Shown here: positions 23,960 through 37,200 of the stretch, in pieces
Layout of the letters: each line of letters starts with the position of its first letter
Position numbering within the stretch: position 1 is the stretch's first letter
Assembly (NCBI GenBank): GCA_947311845.1
Contig: CAMZMU010000020.1
Location: 34,301,946-34,365,945, forward strand
Direction: 5' to 3'
Length of the DNA stretch: 64,000 nt
From: Poa pratensis
Lineage: Eukaryota > Streptophyta > Magnoliopsida > Poales > Poaceae
Translations under genes and position numbers: made by a program
Notes under the pieces: model-generated
What the model was told of the DNA's origin: nothing
Database searches by the model: none
The model's input: only the letters and a program-made list of their open reading frames with translations

Positions 23960-24860
23960 TCCAGAGGCCGACTAGGGTTCTGGTTTGGTGTTCATAATTC
24001 TACACACGCAAACAATTTTTTTCATCTGAATCACTTATTCAAAAACTATTACAGTTATAGTATAAAATATTATCTTTACCATTTAACACAAAGAAAATAG
24101 AATAATAATGTCTCGATAGATATTTTCTACACATGGAGGCGTTCATCTTGTCCATCTCCCCATCCATACAATATCGATATCACCAATTTGGATTACGAGT
24201 CCTTAGATCAAATGCTTTAGTTTGTGCTTGGTAGCGGGCATGGATCTATGCCACGTGGTTTGCTATACAATTTGTCTACCTCCATGCCATCGTCCCCAAT
24301 CTCCTAATTGTGGAGGCCATTCGCCTCTCGCCATTGATAGTGTTGTGCGACATTTGAACTATTAGGTATTCATCGAAGGTTGCTTCTTCTCGACGGGTTT
24401 AAAGTTAACCATAAGGGAACAATTGGTATCCAAGGTACTACGTGACACAAAATATAACTTGTATTGTTGACTTGAATGTAAATATTAAGTGTAATCCAAT
24501 GACGTTTAGTCACCGACGAACGCCTACTCGTCATCATATGAGTTTAAGTGTATTAGTATTTTCCTGGTGTCTAGTAGTGCTGAATCTTAATACTAGTGCT
24601 TATGGCGGACACTTTTAGGCTTTTTGTTTCTATAGTTGGATGTAATGGAGATCTTGGAGATGACTTTTCAATTCTAGATGGCCCGACTTAATCACACGAG
24701 CTATGTGTGTTTTCGATGTCTTATGGGCTACAAATAGGGTAACTTATCTGTAATACTCCCTTTATTTTGAACTGCAAAATGTTTTATATATTTCTGAATC
24801 GCATGTATATACACATTTTAATGTGTTTGTTCATTCATTTAAACCCATATGTATTCCCAT
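23960..24860. other. Intergenic stretch without recognised feature
   Basis: AT-rich DNA without domain-bearing ORFs or recognisable terminal repeats. Confidence 0.4.
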
Positions 24861-25044
24861 CGAGGACGGAGCCAGGGGTGCTAGCAGGGGCCATGGCCCC
24901 CCCTGTGCTACAAATTTTGCTGAAACCCCCCTATATACTATGTAGATTGATCCCTAACTTTGACAAAAATTGACTATATGTCCCCTCCAAACAATTTAGT
25001 GTATAGTTGGCCCCCTCCTCTTACTATTCCTGGTTTCGTCCCTG
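24861..25044. mobile_element. hAT-type MITE with 8-bp target duplication
   Basis: Termini are CGAGGACGGAGCCAGG and CCTGGTTTCGTCCCTG, inverted copies with a few changes. The flanks carry the identical 8-mer ATTCCCAT at 24853-24860 and 25045-25052. An 8-bp duplication and a CAGGG-type end are hallmarks of hAT elements. The 184-bp interior holds G/C runs near the ends and has no coding capacity. Confidence 0.8.
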
Positions 25045-26231
25045 ATTCCCATATAAAATATCCAAAACAGTTTTTAATTTGGAATGGAAGGGGTATTTTT
25101 TTTATTGGGTTTAACATCGTCTTGAGTTATTTGATTAGTAATCACTGTCAACGTACTGCTGAAATTGCATGTGTTGCCCCATGTGTGGTTTTGGTAATTA
25201 ATGACAATCCTTATGGACTAATGCTTGCATTGATATATTCTTGTAGATCTTGTCCATAGGAAATCTTTGGAGTTCATGTGTTGAACTCTAGAAGATTACA
25301 TGATGATCAATACTCTATTCAAGGGTTTATATGAAGAATGGTCATGTGTAGAATAGAGCATATTGCAAGTATGTCTTGAAGGATTGAATACATCATCTTT
25401 GTGAAACGGAGCTTAGCGAGGCTCTCCCATAATGGAGTATGGGGGAGCATTTGGAGAAGTCTTCATCAAACATGTGCTAGCAAGCACAATCAAGAAAGGT
25501 GTTCCAACTTGAGGGAGTCAAGATCGTCATCATCTAGCTCAAGTGAAATGCTCAAGGCAAAGGTATGATCTTGATAGGGTTTCTATTTTACCGGTCTCGT
25601 GGTGTTAGTGGGAGACCGGGTTATAGGATAGACGGCGTACTATCAAGAGGGGCTCTCAAGTGAGTAACTTGATCGCATCTTTGTGGAGAGCTCAAACCTT
25701 TGCATTTTTGGCATATCATCTTTCTTGGTTCTTATTTGGCTTTTATCCATGTGAGAATTTAGAGCTTGTGTTCATCTCCATACCAAACTCTAGTTCATCA
25801 AGAACGGATTTCATTTGAATATCTTGTGATGTTTTTGATGTTGGAGGTTTTACCGGTTCGTCTTTTGTAGAGAGGTCAAACTCTCCTCTTGTGTTATCCT
25901 CCTCATATAATGGACTATGATGTGTATATGCATGATCTTGTAGAGCTTGTGATTATCTTCGAAACAAGCCCAAGATCATAGAAAACGGAGTCCGGATGAA
26001 AAACTTGTTGAGTTTTTGTGTTGGAAATATTATCGGTTTATTCTTGAGGAAAGTTTCACACCTTCCCATGGGTGGTGACTTTACTCTATTTATGGTTCTT
26101 AATATTTCCACTTTTTTGTAGGAAAGCTCTTGTTGCTATCTTTCGAACAAAACTGGTTTCACCTCATTTGGATTTCATTTGTAAAAGCTATTGCAGTTTT
26201 CGTTTTGTCATTTCTGTCAGTTTTCAGTAAA

Positions 26232-26513
26232 CCGGATATTCCGGGTTGTTTTGGACCGGAATATCCGGCCCCCAAGTTTGCTCGATCTGAAAACGGCTAA
26301 GGACCAGTTTGCTCAGAGTGCTGGAACCAACCGGATATTTCCAACCGGAAATTCCGGACCCAACAGGATTATCCAGTTCTGAAGCTGAAGCTCAGGAAAA
26401 ACGGCTAAGGACTGGAGGGACTCAGTGCTGTAGGGAGCCGGAAATTCCTGCTTCGAATCAGATTATCCGGTTCAACCGGATTATCCGGTCCATAATCGGA
26501 CCGGAATATCCGG
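26232..26513. promoter_or_regulatory. Cluster of CCGG-N5-CCGG palindromes, AT core
   Basis: Five intact 13-mers lie at 26232 (CCGGATATTCCGG), 26256 (CCGGAATATCCGG), 26345 (CCGGAAATTCCGG), 26476 (CCGGATTATCCGG) and 26501 (CCGGAATATCCGG). Degenerate copies occur near 26331, 26375 and 26438. The cluster ends 33 bp before the TATA core. Sirevirus LTRs are known to carry palindromic repeats in this position; that these bind a regulator is inference. Confidence 0.85.
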
Positions 26514-26546
26514 CTCTCTGCTTCAGCAACGGTCATATTTTTGGGA

Positions 26547-26562
26547 GGGGTATAAATACCCC
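26547..26562 (+). promoter_or_regulatory. Palindromic TATA core of solo LTR 1
   Basis: GGGGTATAAATACCCC: a TATA box inside an inverted repeat whose arms extend three more bases on each side (GGA/TCC). The bases after it (ACCTACCTCTAGCCAGC) are shared with the other two LTRs and probably start the transcript. Confidence 0.75.
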
Positions 26563-27509
26563 TCCACCTACCTCTAGCCAGCAAGCTCTTGAGCACGAAA
26601 AAGCCCCCCATTGTTGACCTTCCTGAGCTTGGTTTTCTCTCTATTCCTCCATGATTCTTGCCTCCAATTAGAGGGAAAAGAGAGAGGAGATCTAGATCTA
26701 CATTTCCACCAATCAATCTCTCCTCTAAGTGAGGAGAACCCTTTGGATCTAGATCTTGGAGTTCCATTTGTTGAGTTCTTTTTTGTTCTTTCTCTCTTCT
26801 CCCCCCATAAGCATTAGTTGCTTTTGGTGGGATTTGAGAATGAACGATTTGAGCACTTGTGCTCTTGCCATTGCTTTGTGCATCGGTTTGTGCTCTCCAC
26901 GAGGATTCGTGGAAGTTGAAAGTTTGTGAGCTTGTTACTCTTGGGTCTTTGGAACCTAGACGCCTTTGTGGTGGTTGAGACCTTTTGTGGTCACTTGTAG
27001 CCATTCGGGAGCCCCCAATCCTTTTGTGGGTTGAGCCCCGGGTTGTTGTTGTAAAGGCTCCGGATTCCGCCTTGAAGGTTTTCGATAGTGGAAGGTGAAC
27101 CAAACCTTTTGTGGTGCGGTTCATCGGAGAAGAAGGTGAAGCCTTTGTGGCTGTTGAGTCATTGTGTTGGCTCACACCTCTCCAACGATATGTACTCCCC
27201 TAAAAAGGAGGAACTCAGGAATACATCGTCGTCTCCGCGTGCCTCGGTTATCTCTATACCCGAGCTCTTTACTTATGCACTTTACTTTGTGATAGCCTTC
27301 GTGCTTGAAGTATTCTATATCGCTATCACCTTGTTGCTTGTCTTGCTTAGCATAAGTTGTTGGTGCACATAGGTGAGCCTAGTATATTTAGGTTGTTGGC
27401 TTGTTAATTTAAACACCTAGTTTTATTCCGCAATTATCAAGCCTAAACCGGAAAAGTTTTAATCGCCTATTCACCCCCTTCTAGGCGACATCATTGTCCT
27501 TTCAACTGC

Positions 27510-27648
27510 TGACGTATCTCTCAACATATAAACATGTCTATCCAACACTCAGTTACACTGATGTCATGTCCTCAGATTACTGGCATCCTCATAACATATA
27601 CTTATGCCCATGGTTAGGAAAACTAAATCATTTAATAATTCATGAGTG
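27510..27648. repeat. Dispersed repeat, copy B (right part, split by solo LTR)
   Basis: This continues the sequence at 25126-25159. The two parts together match copy A at 23787-23959, separated only by the solo LTR and one copy of its ACTGC duplication. Confidence 0.8.
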
Positions 27649-28399
27649 TTTTAAGTTTTGAAGGTCTTCTTGTACTAATGTGCTGTAATTTTTCCGCATC
27701 TAGTGGATGGCGAATTGTCCATTCTTCAATATGCTTCAATATGCTGATGATACAATTCTTTTTATGGAACATGATATGGAAAAAGTAAGAAACCTGAAAT
27801 TGATGTTATCAACGTTCGAGCAACTTTCCGGTCTAAAAATTAACGTCCATAAAAGTGAATTGTTTTGCTTCGGCGACGATCAAGACGAGGCTACCCAATA
27901 CGCGGAGTTATTTGGCTGCGGGCTAGGCCAGTTTCCAATAAGCTATCTAGACATCCCAATTCACTTTAGGAGGCTAACGATTGCTCAATGGAAACATGTC
28001 GATGAGAGACTACAGAAGAGGTTGAGTAGTTGGAAAGGAAAACTACTATCCCTGAGTGGCAGATTGGTACTCATAAATTCAATCCTAACTAATATGGTAT
28101 TGTACATGATATCCTTCTTCCAATTACCAAAGGGAGTCTTGCATCGATTAGATTATTTTCGATCTAGATTCTTTTGCCAAGGGGATAACGAAAAAAAGAA
28201 ATATCAGCTAGCCAAATGGGATGTAGTTGAAAGAACATCTCTTATTGTTTTGTGTGTTAGGCAACAACACTAGGATTACACTAATTTGTTGCCAAGTGAT
28301 GCAGAAGTTAAAAGATATATTTATACATTGCATCGAAACTTTAGCGAGGGAAAAGGTTGCTACAGATTGTCTCAGATCGGAGTCTACGGTGCCAGAAGG

Positions 28400-28620
28400 C
28401 CGGAGTCTCCGGTGTCTCAACCCGGAGTCTCCGCACTCAGGACACCGGAGTCTCCGCCCCTCTCGCTTTGGAGAGCAAAGTCCTAGAGGATGGCGCTCTC
28501 TGTATAGGGGCCGGAAGTGCCCCGGAAGTGGCCCGGAGACTTCCAGTGTCTCCGGTTTGGCTGGAGTCTCCGCCCCATTGAAGACCGGAGTCTCCGGCCT
28601 CCGCAGACTGGAGTCTCCGG
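28400..28620. promoter_or_regulatory. Cluster of CCGG-N5-CCGG palindromes, AGTCT core
   Basis: CCGGAGTCTCCGG is intact at 28400 and 28585. One-mismatch copies lie at 28422 and 28445 (...CCGC) and 28608 (CTGG...), with a further variant at 28561. The cluster ends 33 bp before the TATA core. Confidence 0.85.
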
Positions 28621-28653
28621 AGTTATTTTTCTGCAACGACTACATTTTGTGAA

Positions 28654-28669
28654 GGGGTATAAATACCCC
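28654..28669 (+). promoter_or_regulatory. Palindromic TATA core of solo LTR 2
   Basis: GGGGTATAAATACCCC, identical to the core at 26547-26562 and in the same position relative to the palindrome cluster. Confidence 0.75.
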
Positions 28670-30631
28670 TCCACCTACCTCCAGCCAGCGAGCTCGTCCA
28701 GAATTGATTGCCTCCCATTGTTGCAAGCTCAAATCTCATAGATCTCCCAATCCCTCCACCCAAACTCGCTCATGCTTGGAGGACTGAAGGCCCGGATCTA
28801 AATTCACTTGAGGGATTTGAGCCTAGGGTTTCCACTAGGAAAAACCTAGTCATCTTGTTGTACTTACTTGCTACTTTTGTGTAGCAGATTCGTGGTGTTT
28901 GGGAGCTCCCAATCCAGTTGTGGGTTGTGCCCCAAGTTGTTGTAAGGGCTCCGGATTCCGCCTTGAAGGATTCCGATATTGGAAGGTGAACCGAGCTTTT
29001 GGGCGAGATTCATCGGAGAATAGGGTGAGGCCATTTGTGACGCTTGAGTTTGAAACTCACACTCCTCCAACGAGACGTACTCCCCTCAAAAGGAGGAACT
29101 CGGGAATACATCCTTGTCTCCGCGTGCTTCCCGTTCGGTTATTCCTTACTCCCTAGTTATTACTTGTATCTTATCTTGTTTAGGGTTAACTTGTCATATA
29201 GGTAAATTCACCGTAGTTGCATATCTAGAGAATTTACCTTTGTGTCAAGCCTTAATCGAAAAAGAATTAAAATTTGGAGTAGCACCTATTCACCCCCCTC
29301 TAGGTGGCCATACGATCCTTTCAGTAGTGTGCCGCCCTAAAGATCATGGTGGTCTTGGGATTCATGACCTTGAGGTCAAGAATAGAGCCCTTCCTGGTGA
29401 GTGGCTGTCTAAGCTTCTGACTGAAGACGAGGTGTGGCAAACTCTTCTTAGGAGGAAATATATTGGCTCAAGTGCAGTATCACAGATCTCTTGGAAACCA
29501 GGTGATTCACATTTTTGGGCTGGCCTAATGGCGACGAAGAAATTCTTCTTCCCATATGGTTCTTTCTCCATTAAGAATGGTTGAGAGATAAGATTTTGAG
29601 AGGATAGGTGGCTAGAACTACCTCGCTCCGATAACAATATCCAGCTTTATACAATATAGTCCTTGGACATCACAAAGCGATACGCTCGCTCAAGTGTTGG
29701 TGGATAATCATCCAAATGTGACGTTCAGAAGAGATCTTGTCGGTCCCAGGCTAGTAGCTTGGCATGAGTTGCTAGAGCGTCTAGCTTCTGTCAATTTGAC
29801 ACAAGGATCCGATGAGTTTCGTTGGAATTTACACGAGTGGTAAATTCTCTGTGGACTCCATGTATACAGCTTTAATCCAACCAGATGTGCCGGTAGACAA
29901 TAATAAGAAAATCTGAAATATGAAGATTTCACTAAAAACAAAGTATTTGCGTGGTATCTGCGTCGAGGAGTTATTCTTACTAAAGACAACCTTGCAAAAC
30001 GCAATTGGCACAGAAGTAAAAAGTGTGTCTTTGTCACAAGGATGTGACTATCAAACACTTATTCTTCGAGTGCAAATTTGCTAGTTCTATATGGTCAATC
30101 ATCCGGATAGGTTCTACTCTATACCCACCCAAAAGCATTGGCAATATTTTTGGCAGTTGGTTGAATGGGGTGGAAAATAGATTTAAACAACTTATTAGGG
30201 TGGCAGCGCTTGCCGTTATATGGTCGTTTTGGCTGTGTAGAAACGACAAGGTTTTTAATGATAAAAATGTTCTCTTATGCAGGTTATCTACAGAGTACAA
30301 CTACGCTCGTTTGTGGTCTCAGTTGCAACGTGTGGGGCATCGAGAGCTGTTTATGGAGGTGTGTACCAGACTGGAGGCTACGGCGAGAGACTTTTTATTC
30401 CGACATGGATGACAACATAATTTGCAGATTGGCCCTCCACCATCATAGCGTTCTTACAATTTCTCATTATGATATGTAATTGGCCTTTTTAATGTTTCGA
30501 ACTTCTGAACTTGTGTCGCCTGTGTGCATCTTGATTATGCAGAGGCTGATGTAATACTTAAACCTTTTAATTAATAAAATTCCTTTATCGAAAAATAATT
30601 TTCCCTTTGAATGTATTACTACCAGCACCAG

Positions 30632-30673
30632 CACCTAGCTCTTTTATCGCAAAAAAAAACACCTAGCTCTTTT
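30632..30673 (+). mobile_element. Ultra-short LINE-type insertion (14 nt) with 14-bp target duplication
   Basis: CACCTAGCTCTTTT occurs at 30632-30645 and again at 30660-30673. Between them are only ATCGC and nine A (30646-30659). The insert resembles the very 3' end of the neighbouring LINE (TTTATCG then A-run), so it reads as a reverse-transcription insertion truncated almost to its tail. It lies about 170 bp upstream of the eS6 TATA box. Confidence 0.7.
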
Positions 30674-30839
30674 GGGCTCTTCGGGTACTTTAATTGGGTT
30701 ATTGTTCTATGGGCCATGTACACGACAGTGCACGCAGACGCCACCAGATAAATCCGACCCAAGAAAAAAAGATAATTTAATCCAACGGCTGAGATCAACT
30801 CTCGCGCCCGCTCGCAAACCCCTAGCCCCACGCGGCCCT

Positions 30840-30893
30840 TATATAAAGCTCACTCCGCCACTTCCCCTCCAGCCTCTGAGTCGAAAACCCTAA
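30840..30893 (+). promoter_or_regulatory. Core promoter and telo-box of the eS6 gene
   Basis: TATATAAA at 30840-30847 is followed by pyrimidine-rich DNA (CTTCCCCTCC) suitable for a ribosomal-protein start site. A telo-box AAACCCTAA lies at 30885-30893 in the leader, with a second CCCTAACCC overlapping. Telo-boxes and TGGGCC/T elements (ATGGGCCA near 30709) are typical of plant ribosomal protein promoters. Confidence 0.7.
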
Positions 30894-30964
30894 CCCTCCC
30901 CCGCCGCCGCCGCCACCCCGAGCCCGGGCGTCTCGACCGCTCGAGCTGCCGATCCGCCGCCACC

Positions 30965-32857
<1,893 letters not shown>

Positions 32858-33162
32858 GATTGCTGCCGTGCCTACCAAGATATAGATGATGAGAACAGCT
32901 TGTCGTTGGGATGGATAGACCTGCTACCGCTAGCTTTCTTTGTTAATTGGTGCGATTTTCCATGGACAAGTTATGTCGTGTCTGAAATTTTTGAGTACTT
33001 GTTGATGTTATGGTATTCCTGGAGCTGTGACTTGAGCTAAACTATTTACTTGGCTTTGCGTATGCTGGTATGCTGTCTCTTTGCTATATTGCTGTCATAT
33101 TGTGGTGATGCATACTCAAAAGTATTTGTGTCTGTTTTCATGTTATGCCTAGGTTGTCTGCG

Positions 33163-33370
33163 TTCTGCATTCCATGATTCAAGGAGTATTCTTTGTTATG
33201 CATACACAATGTAGAGGAAGGATTCGAAGTTCTATAGCTGTTGCAGTCGGAATACAAGTTGTCGCCTTCTGCATTCCATGATTCAAGGAGTAATCTTTGT
33301 CATGCATACACAATGTACAGGAAGCAGTTGGATTCCTAGTTCTACAGCTGTTGCACTCGGAATCCAAGTT
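33163..33370. repeat. 104-bp tandem duplication downstream of eS6
   Basis: Units start with TTCTGCATTCCATGATTCAA at 33163 and 33267 and share GCATACACAATGTA and CAGCTGTTGCA blocks. They lie about 0.3 kb after the eS6 stop, possibly beyond the polyadenylation site. Confidence 0.8.
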
Positions 33371-34287
33371 GTCCTTTTACAATGTACTTACGCTTGCCAT
33401 GCGTGTGTAATCTTAATCTTTAGTACTGTAACTCGCATTGAGCAAGCCATAATAGAATGGTGAAATCTTGAATTCAATAAAAAAACCTATTAATTTATTT
33501 CTAAGAGCAATGCCAAGTCATGGGTTTAAACAGTGTTGAGTAATGTTGTGCTAAGATGCAAGTCGTCGGTTTTAATCTCAATAGAATGCTATCTTTGGTT
33601 TTAGGCTTTCGTTTTATAGAATTTTGTTACGGGATGCATGCATTTTTGGTTTAACACTAAATGAACCACTGTGTGTAAATGTCAAAAAAGAAATGAGATT
33701 TGACTCTTTCATCTCAGATCAGCCATAACTCTCAATATAGGAGTAACAACAAGACATAAAAAAGACAGACACGGAAACGTTGTCAAATTTGAGCCAAACG
33801 GGTCAAAACGTTGTCAAATTTGTTTCAACGTATTTCTGTGTTCCTTAGTACGAAACTACGAATACATGGGTGTTGCTTTTGAACTGTGCAAATTTACCAG
33901 CACCGCTCACGCTTTAGATGTGCGTTGGTGGAACGTTTGGAAAAGTTATTGTTTTTCTTTTGACAAATTGAAAAAGATCTTGTTTATTTAGGGTGGGAGA
34001 GAGTTGAGACAAACAAGATAGAAAGTTGAGCAGGGCAACCATGCTGTAATGGAAAACCAAGCTTCAAACTGTCCTGATAGGATGTAGGCGTTGCAGCTTG
34101 CGTCAAAACTCTGTATCGTACCACTTATTCCAAAAAATAGAGCCAAATCTGGTGTTTCCCAATAGTGAATTGTTATTATAATAAACTGCCCGAAATGAAA
34201 CAAACAAAAGGATCTTTTGCTCTTTGACGAAGCTGCTCAATTTGTTGGACTAAAGGAGCAGTAAACATTATGATGTGTTGCGGCGAG
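33371..34287. other. Spacer between convergent eS6 and JMJ21
   Basis: No gene is seen. The 3' untranslated regions of the two convergent genes and a direct repeat AACGTTGTCAAATTTG (about 33776 and 33808) are all that can be noted. Confidence 0.5.
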
Positions 34288-37200
34288 TCAGCTAGAGAGC
34301 ATAGGCGACGACTGCTGGTACCGGTTCAGCTCATCCCAGACCAAGTGCTCGACATCCTCCCAGGACGTTGCACTCCTCAGCTCCGTCCACAGGCTAAATA
34401 TAGCTGCCAAGACGTTGTCGTCGTGTAGTATGCAGTAACACCTGTAAGCAGCGCAGATCAGACGTGTTCCCTTGGATAGGGCAAATCAATAAGGATGACA
34501 CGTGCGCAAGCATTGCTAATCATAGGGTGTTGCAATTACAGGAACAACTTGTGCTAGGTAAGTGCTTCAGCCATTGTCTTTGCTTCGGCAGACTCTGTAA
34601 TTGCACAGATGAAGAACATGTTGTCTGCCGGATTTGTGCTAATAATCCTACACCAACGTTGGCATGAAGAGAAGAAGCCCCCCTCGGTTTTTTGACTTTT
34701 TCAAATGTGAGTTACCTTGAGCTATAATATCATCGAATATTTGGCCAAGGTTTTAATCCTAGTGGGTTACACTCATCACTCCAGATTAACTGTTTCAAGA
34801 CTAGTAATCTGACTCAATATCTGATGATTTCTATGTCCATGCCTATCTTCCCAACCAACGGATGTGCTTTGAGCAAAGTTTAATATGTCGGACACTGTAT
34901 AATGATGATACTGGTATTGCAAATACTAGAACTACGGATTCATGGCATGGGGCCTTTAATCCTTTATAATGATAATCGACAGCTAGTTATGTTTTGCAAC
35001 TTGCGGCAAACATCCTCAGAAACAAGCAACTTTTAGGTTATTTACAGAACTTTCTCAGAGGGGATCTAGCAACAGGGTTTTGGCAATCGTTCCAACTAGA
35101 AAGAGTAATCTACACCGATCAGTCCAAGATACAGTGCAGAGAAGAATAAAACATGGACAATGTGAATTACTCTGATTTCTGAAACAAGCAAATGTACTTA
35201 CATTGCACGGTATGATGCCTTGCTGAACTTCGAATTTTGCACTGAGTTGTAGATATCCTTATTTGATTTCCCTCTCAGGAAAGGAAGCTTATAGCTTCTT
35301 AGGTACTCCCTAAGAAGATCAACATCACCACGAAAAACATCCAAGTGCAGCGGAATTAGGTCGCATAAAGGATCCCCTGTTGAGACAAACAACATTAGTT
35401 ATAAACTTGATTAAAAATCTAACAGAAGTTATAAACTTGATTTACAATCTAACAGAGATAGTTATCCCATTTTTCAGTTTTAGATATCAGTGGTACATCA
35501 CGCAAACTATTTCTTAAATTATTCATATCAGACTTAATCAATGTCGGGTTTCCAGGAAAAAAAGTAATTGGCTGCTTACCGATGGACAGATCACTGAAAT
35601 CAATGATATGGACTGAATTCAGTTCCTCCAGCTCCCTGTCACCAGTGCTTTTGGCATCACTGAAGGAACCCATCTTTGGGGTCCTTTCAGTAAGAATGTT
35701 ATCGTCCATAATATCTGAATGTATCCAAGAAGGCAATGTATAGACTGATTCACCATTGTCATCCTGATTGTTCACAATCAGACCATTTAACACAAAGTTC
35801 CACACGAGATGCATATAAGGAAGAAGAAATTGAAAAGTTACCTTCACGAACTTAATTAGGGAGGTTATATCACGAGGGAGATATTCTTCAGCCTTCTCAA
35901 TTAGAACTGTTGGGACGGTGCCTCCCCTTTACAAATATGTACACAATTTGAGGTATTAGGCAGTGTATGAATTTGGATATCAGTATAATGTTCTGGTAGG
36001 TTGGTAGCATTTTAGACTAAGACGAGTCAATGCATAGTCATTGCAATTAGATTTTGCTAATATTGAAATGTTAAAAGCATAAATAATGGAATGTTTGATT
36101 ATTGAATGACTATATACCATGCATCCACAATGTTTTTGAAACTCAAGTAGACTGAAGTACAGAATTAAGTTGCAGTGAACTTTTCTATAATTTGACAATC
36201 TACTTATTCACTTTACAACAATTTTTTGGACAAAATTGTCTCGTCGACCCTCAATGATTCGAACCATATGTTTTAATAAATAAAACCAGAGCAACGAAAA
36301 TGTCCTGTTTTAGTACATTCATAAAAACTATGCTGAACAAACCTACTTTAGAAGATTTCCCCTTACCAGTTAGCCAGGTGCTTCTTTATATTATTCTTTC
36401 TTCTGTCTAGAGTAGAAATTACTTGTTTCCATTCAAGTGGATCATTGTGTTTCACATTGTTGTCCTCAGATTCGGGTAATGATTCCACATCTGGAATGGG
36501 TAATAAATGGATATTTCGCATTTGAACTCCCAAGGATGATGCAAGATTCAAAAGGTCAGTCTTGGACAATGCATCACGGCTAAAAAGACAAAGAACAAAG
36601 TAAGAACATATTTACATAGTTAATTAATCAATTATTCTAATTTCTAAAACTTACACTCGAGCAAAGATATCCCCTCTGCATTTTCTGGTAACCATGTAAG
36701 GCCAAATAGGTTTTCTTGAAACATCAGGGGTACTATCCATTCCAAACTGTTGCTTGCTCCATAACCCAAGAGGAAAACAGCTGTTTGCATAAGAAAGCTC
36801 CAGAGGATAGTATTTAGCCAGAACATCCGGCATTCCTTTTCCATCCCACGGGACTGTCCTGTAGACGCCGTCCTCATACACAAGAAAGCCACTTGCAATG
36901 ATCTTCGGTATGTGGTTGATCAAAGGTGAGTCAACTTTTCGTAGAAGCTCATAGAACTCTAGCTGCATCAGGAAATTGATCAATATCAGAAGTGTCACAT
37001 TCAGGAAAGTGGTCAATATCAGAAGCCAATGCAATACCTCTGTGCCTAAACCATGGGCAGAGTAACCCAACCCTCCTTCAGCATAAATTTTGATCACATT
37101 GTCAGAGACAATGAAAACCTGAAAAGTTGTGATACAGGTTATACACAAATACCATGAACCGAAGAGTATATATATATATCGTAACTTGACATTATCGCGC

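Larger units (their letters stand above)
25160..27504 (+). repeat. Solo LTR, Sirevirus-like Copia (subfamily 1)
   Basis: The block starts TGAAATTGCATGTG, ends CATTGTCCTTTCA and is flanked by the 5-bp duplication ACTGC (25155-25159 and 27505-27509), with no internal region. That defines a solo LTR of 2345 bp, the product of recombination between two LTRs. The promoter region (26.2-26.6 kb) has a palindrome cluster followed by a TATA core. The last 300 bp align by eye with the LTRs at 28228-29323 and 58675-59951 (GGAGGAACTC, TCTCCGCGTG, CCTATTCACCCCC). A 256-codon minus-strand ORF inside is compositional. Confidence 0.9.
28228..29323 (+). repeat. Solo LTR, Sirevirus-like Copia (subfamily 2), inside LINE
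   Basis: It starts TGAAAGAACATC, ends GATCCTTTCA and is flanked by GTAGT at 28223-28227 and 29324-29328, giving 1096 bp. Joining the flanks restores the LINE frame exactly (Asp-Val-Val-Cys-Arg-Pro). The promoter layout is as in the other two LTRs: palindrome cluster, TATA core, then CCACCTACCTCCAGCCAGC. The downstream half aligns by eye with the solo LTR at 25160-27504. Confidence 0.9.
27700..30590 (+). pseudogene. 5'-truncated LINE, interrupted by a solo LTR
   Basis: The sequence begins inside the reverse transcriptase (LSILQYA, then DDTILFMEHD) and has an 11-bp tandem duplication (CTTCAATATGC) at about 27723-27745 that breaks the ADD box frame. It continues to KYQLAKWDVV at 28227 and resumes after the inserted LTR with CRPKDHGGLGIHDLEVKNR at 29329. 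Later parts are broken by stops (KNG stop near 29583) but show a zf-RVT remnant (CHKDVTIKHLFFECKFASSIW shortened form near 30030). The 3' end has AATAAAATTCCTTTATCG and a short A-run near 30590. A possible imperfect target duplication is TAATTTTTCC (27686) and TAATTTTCCC (30596). Confidence 0.8.

Noticed and set aside
26405..27175. 256-codon minus-strand ORF
   Set aside because: It lies antisense inside solo LTR 1 and across its promoter region, and has no domain; low-complexity Ser/Thr/Arg composition.
28400..28620. Regularly repeated palindromes resembling a CRISPR-like array
   Set aside because: Plant nuclear context, irregular spacing and location in an LTR promoter; no spacer structure.
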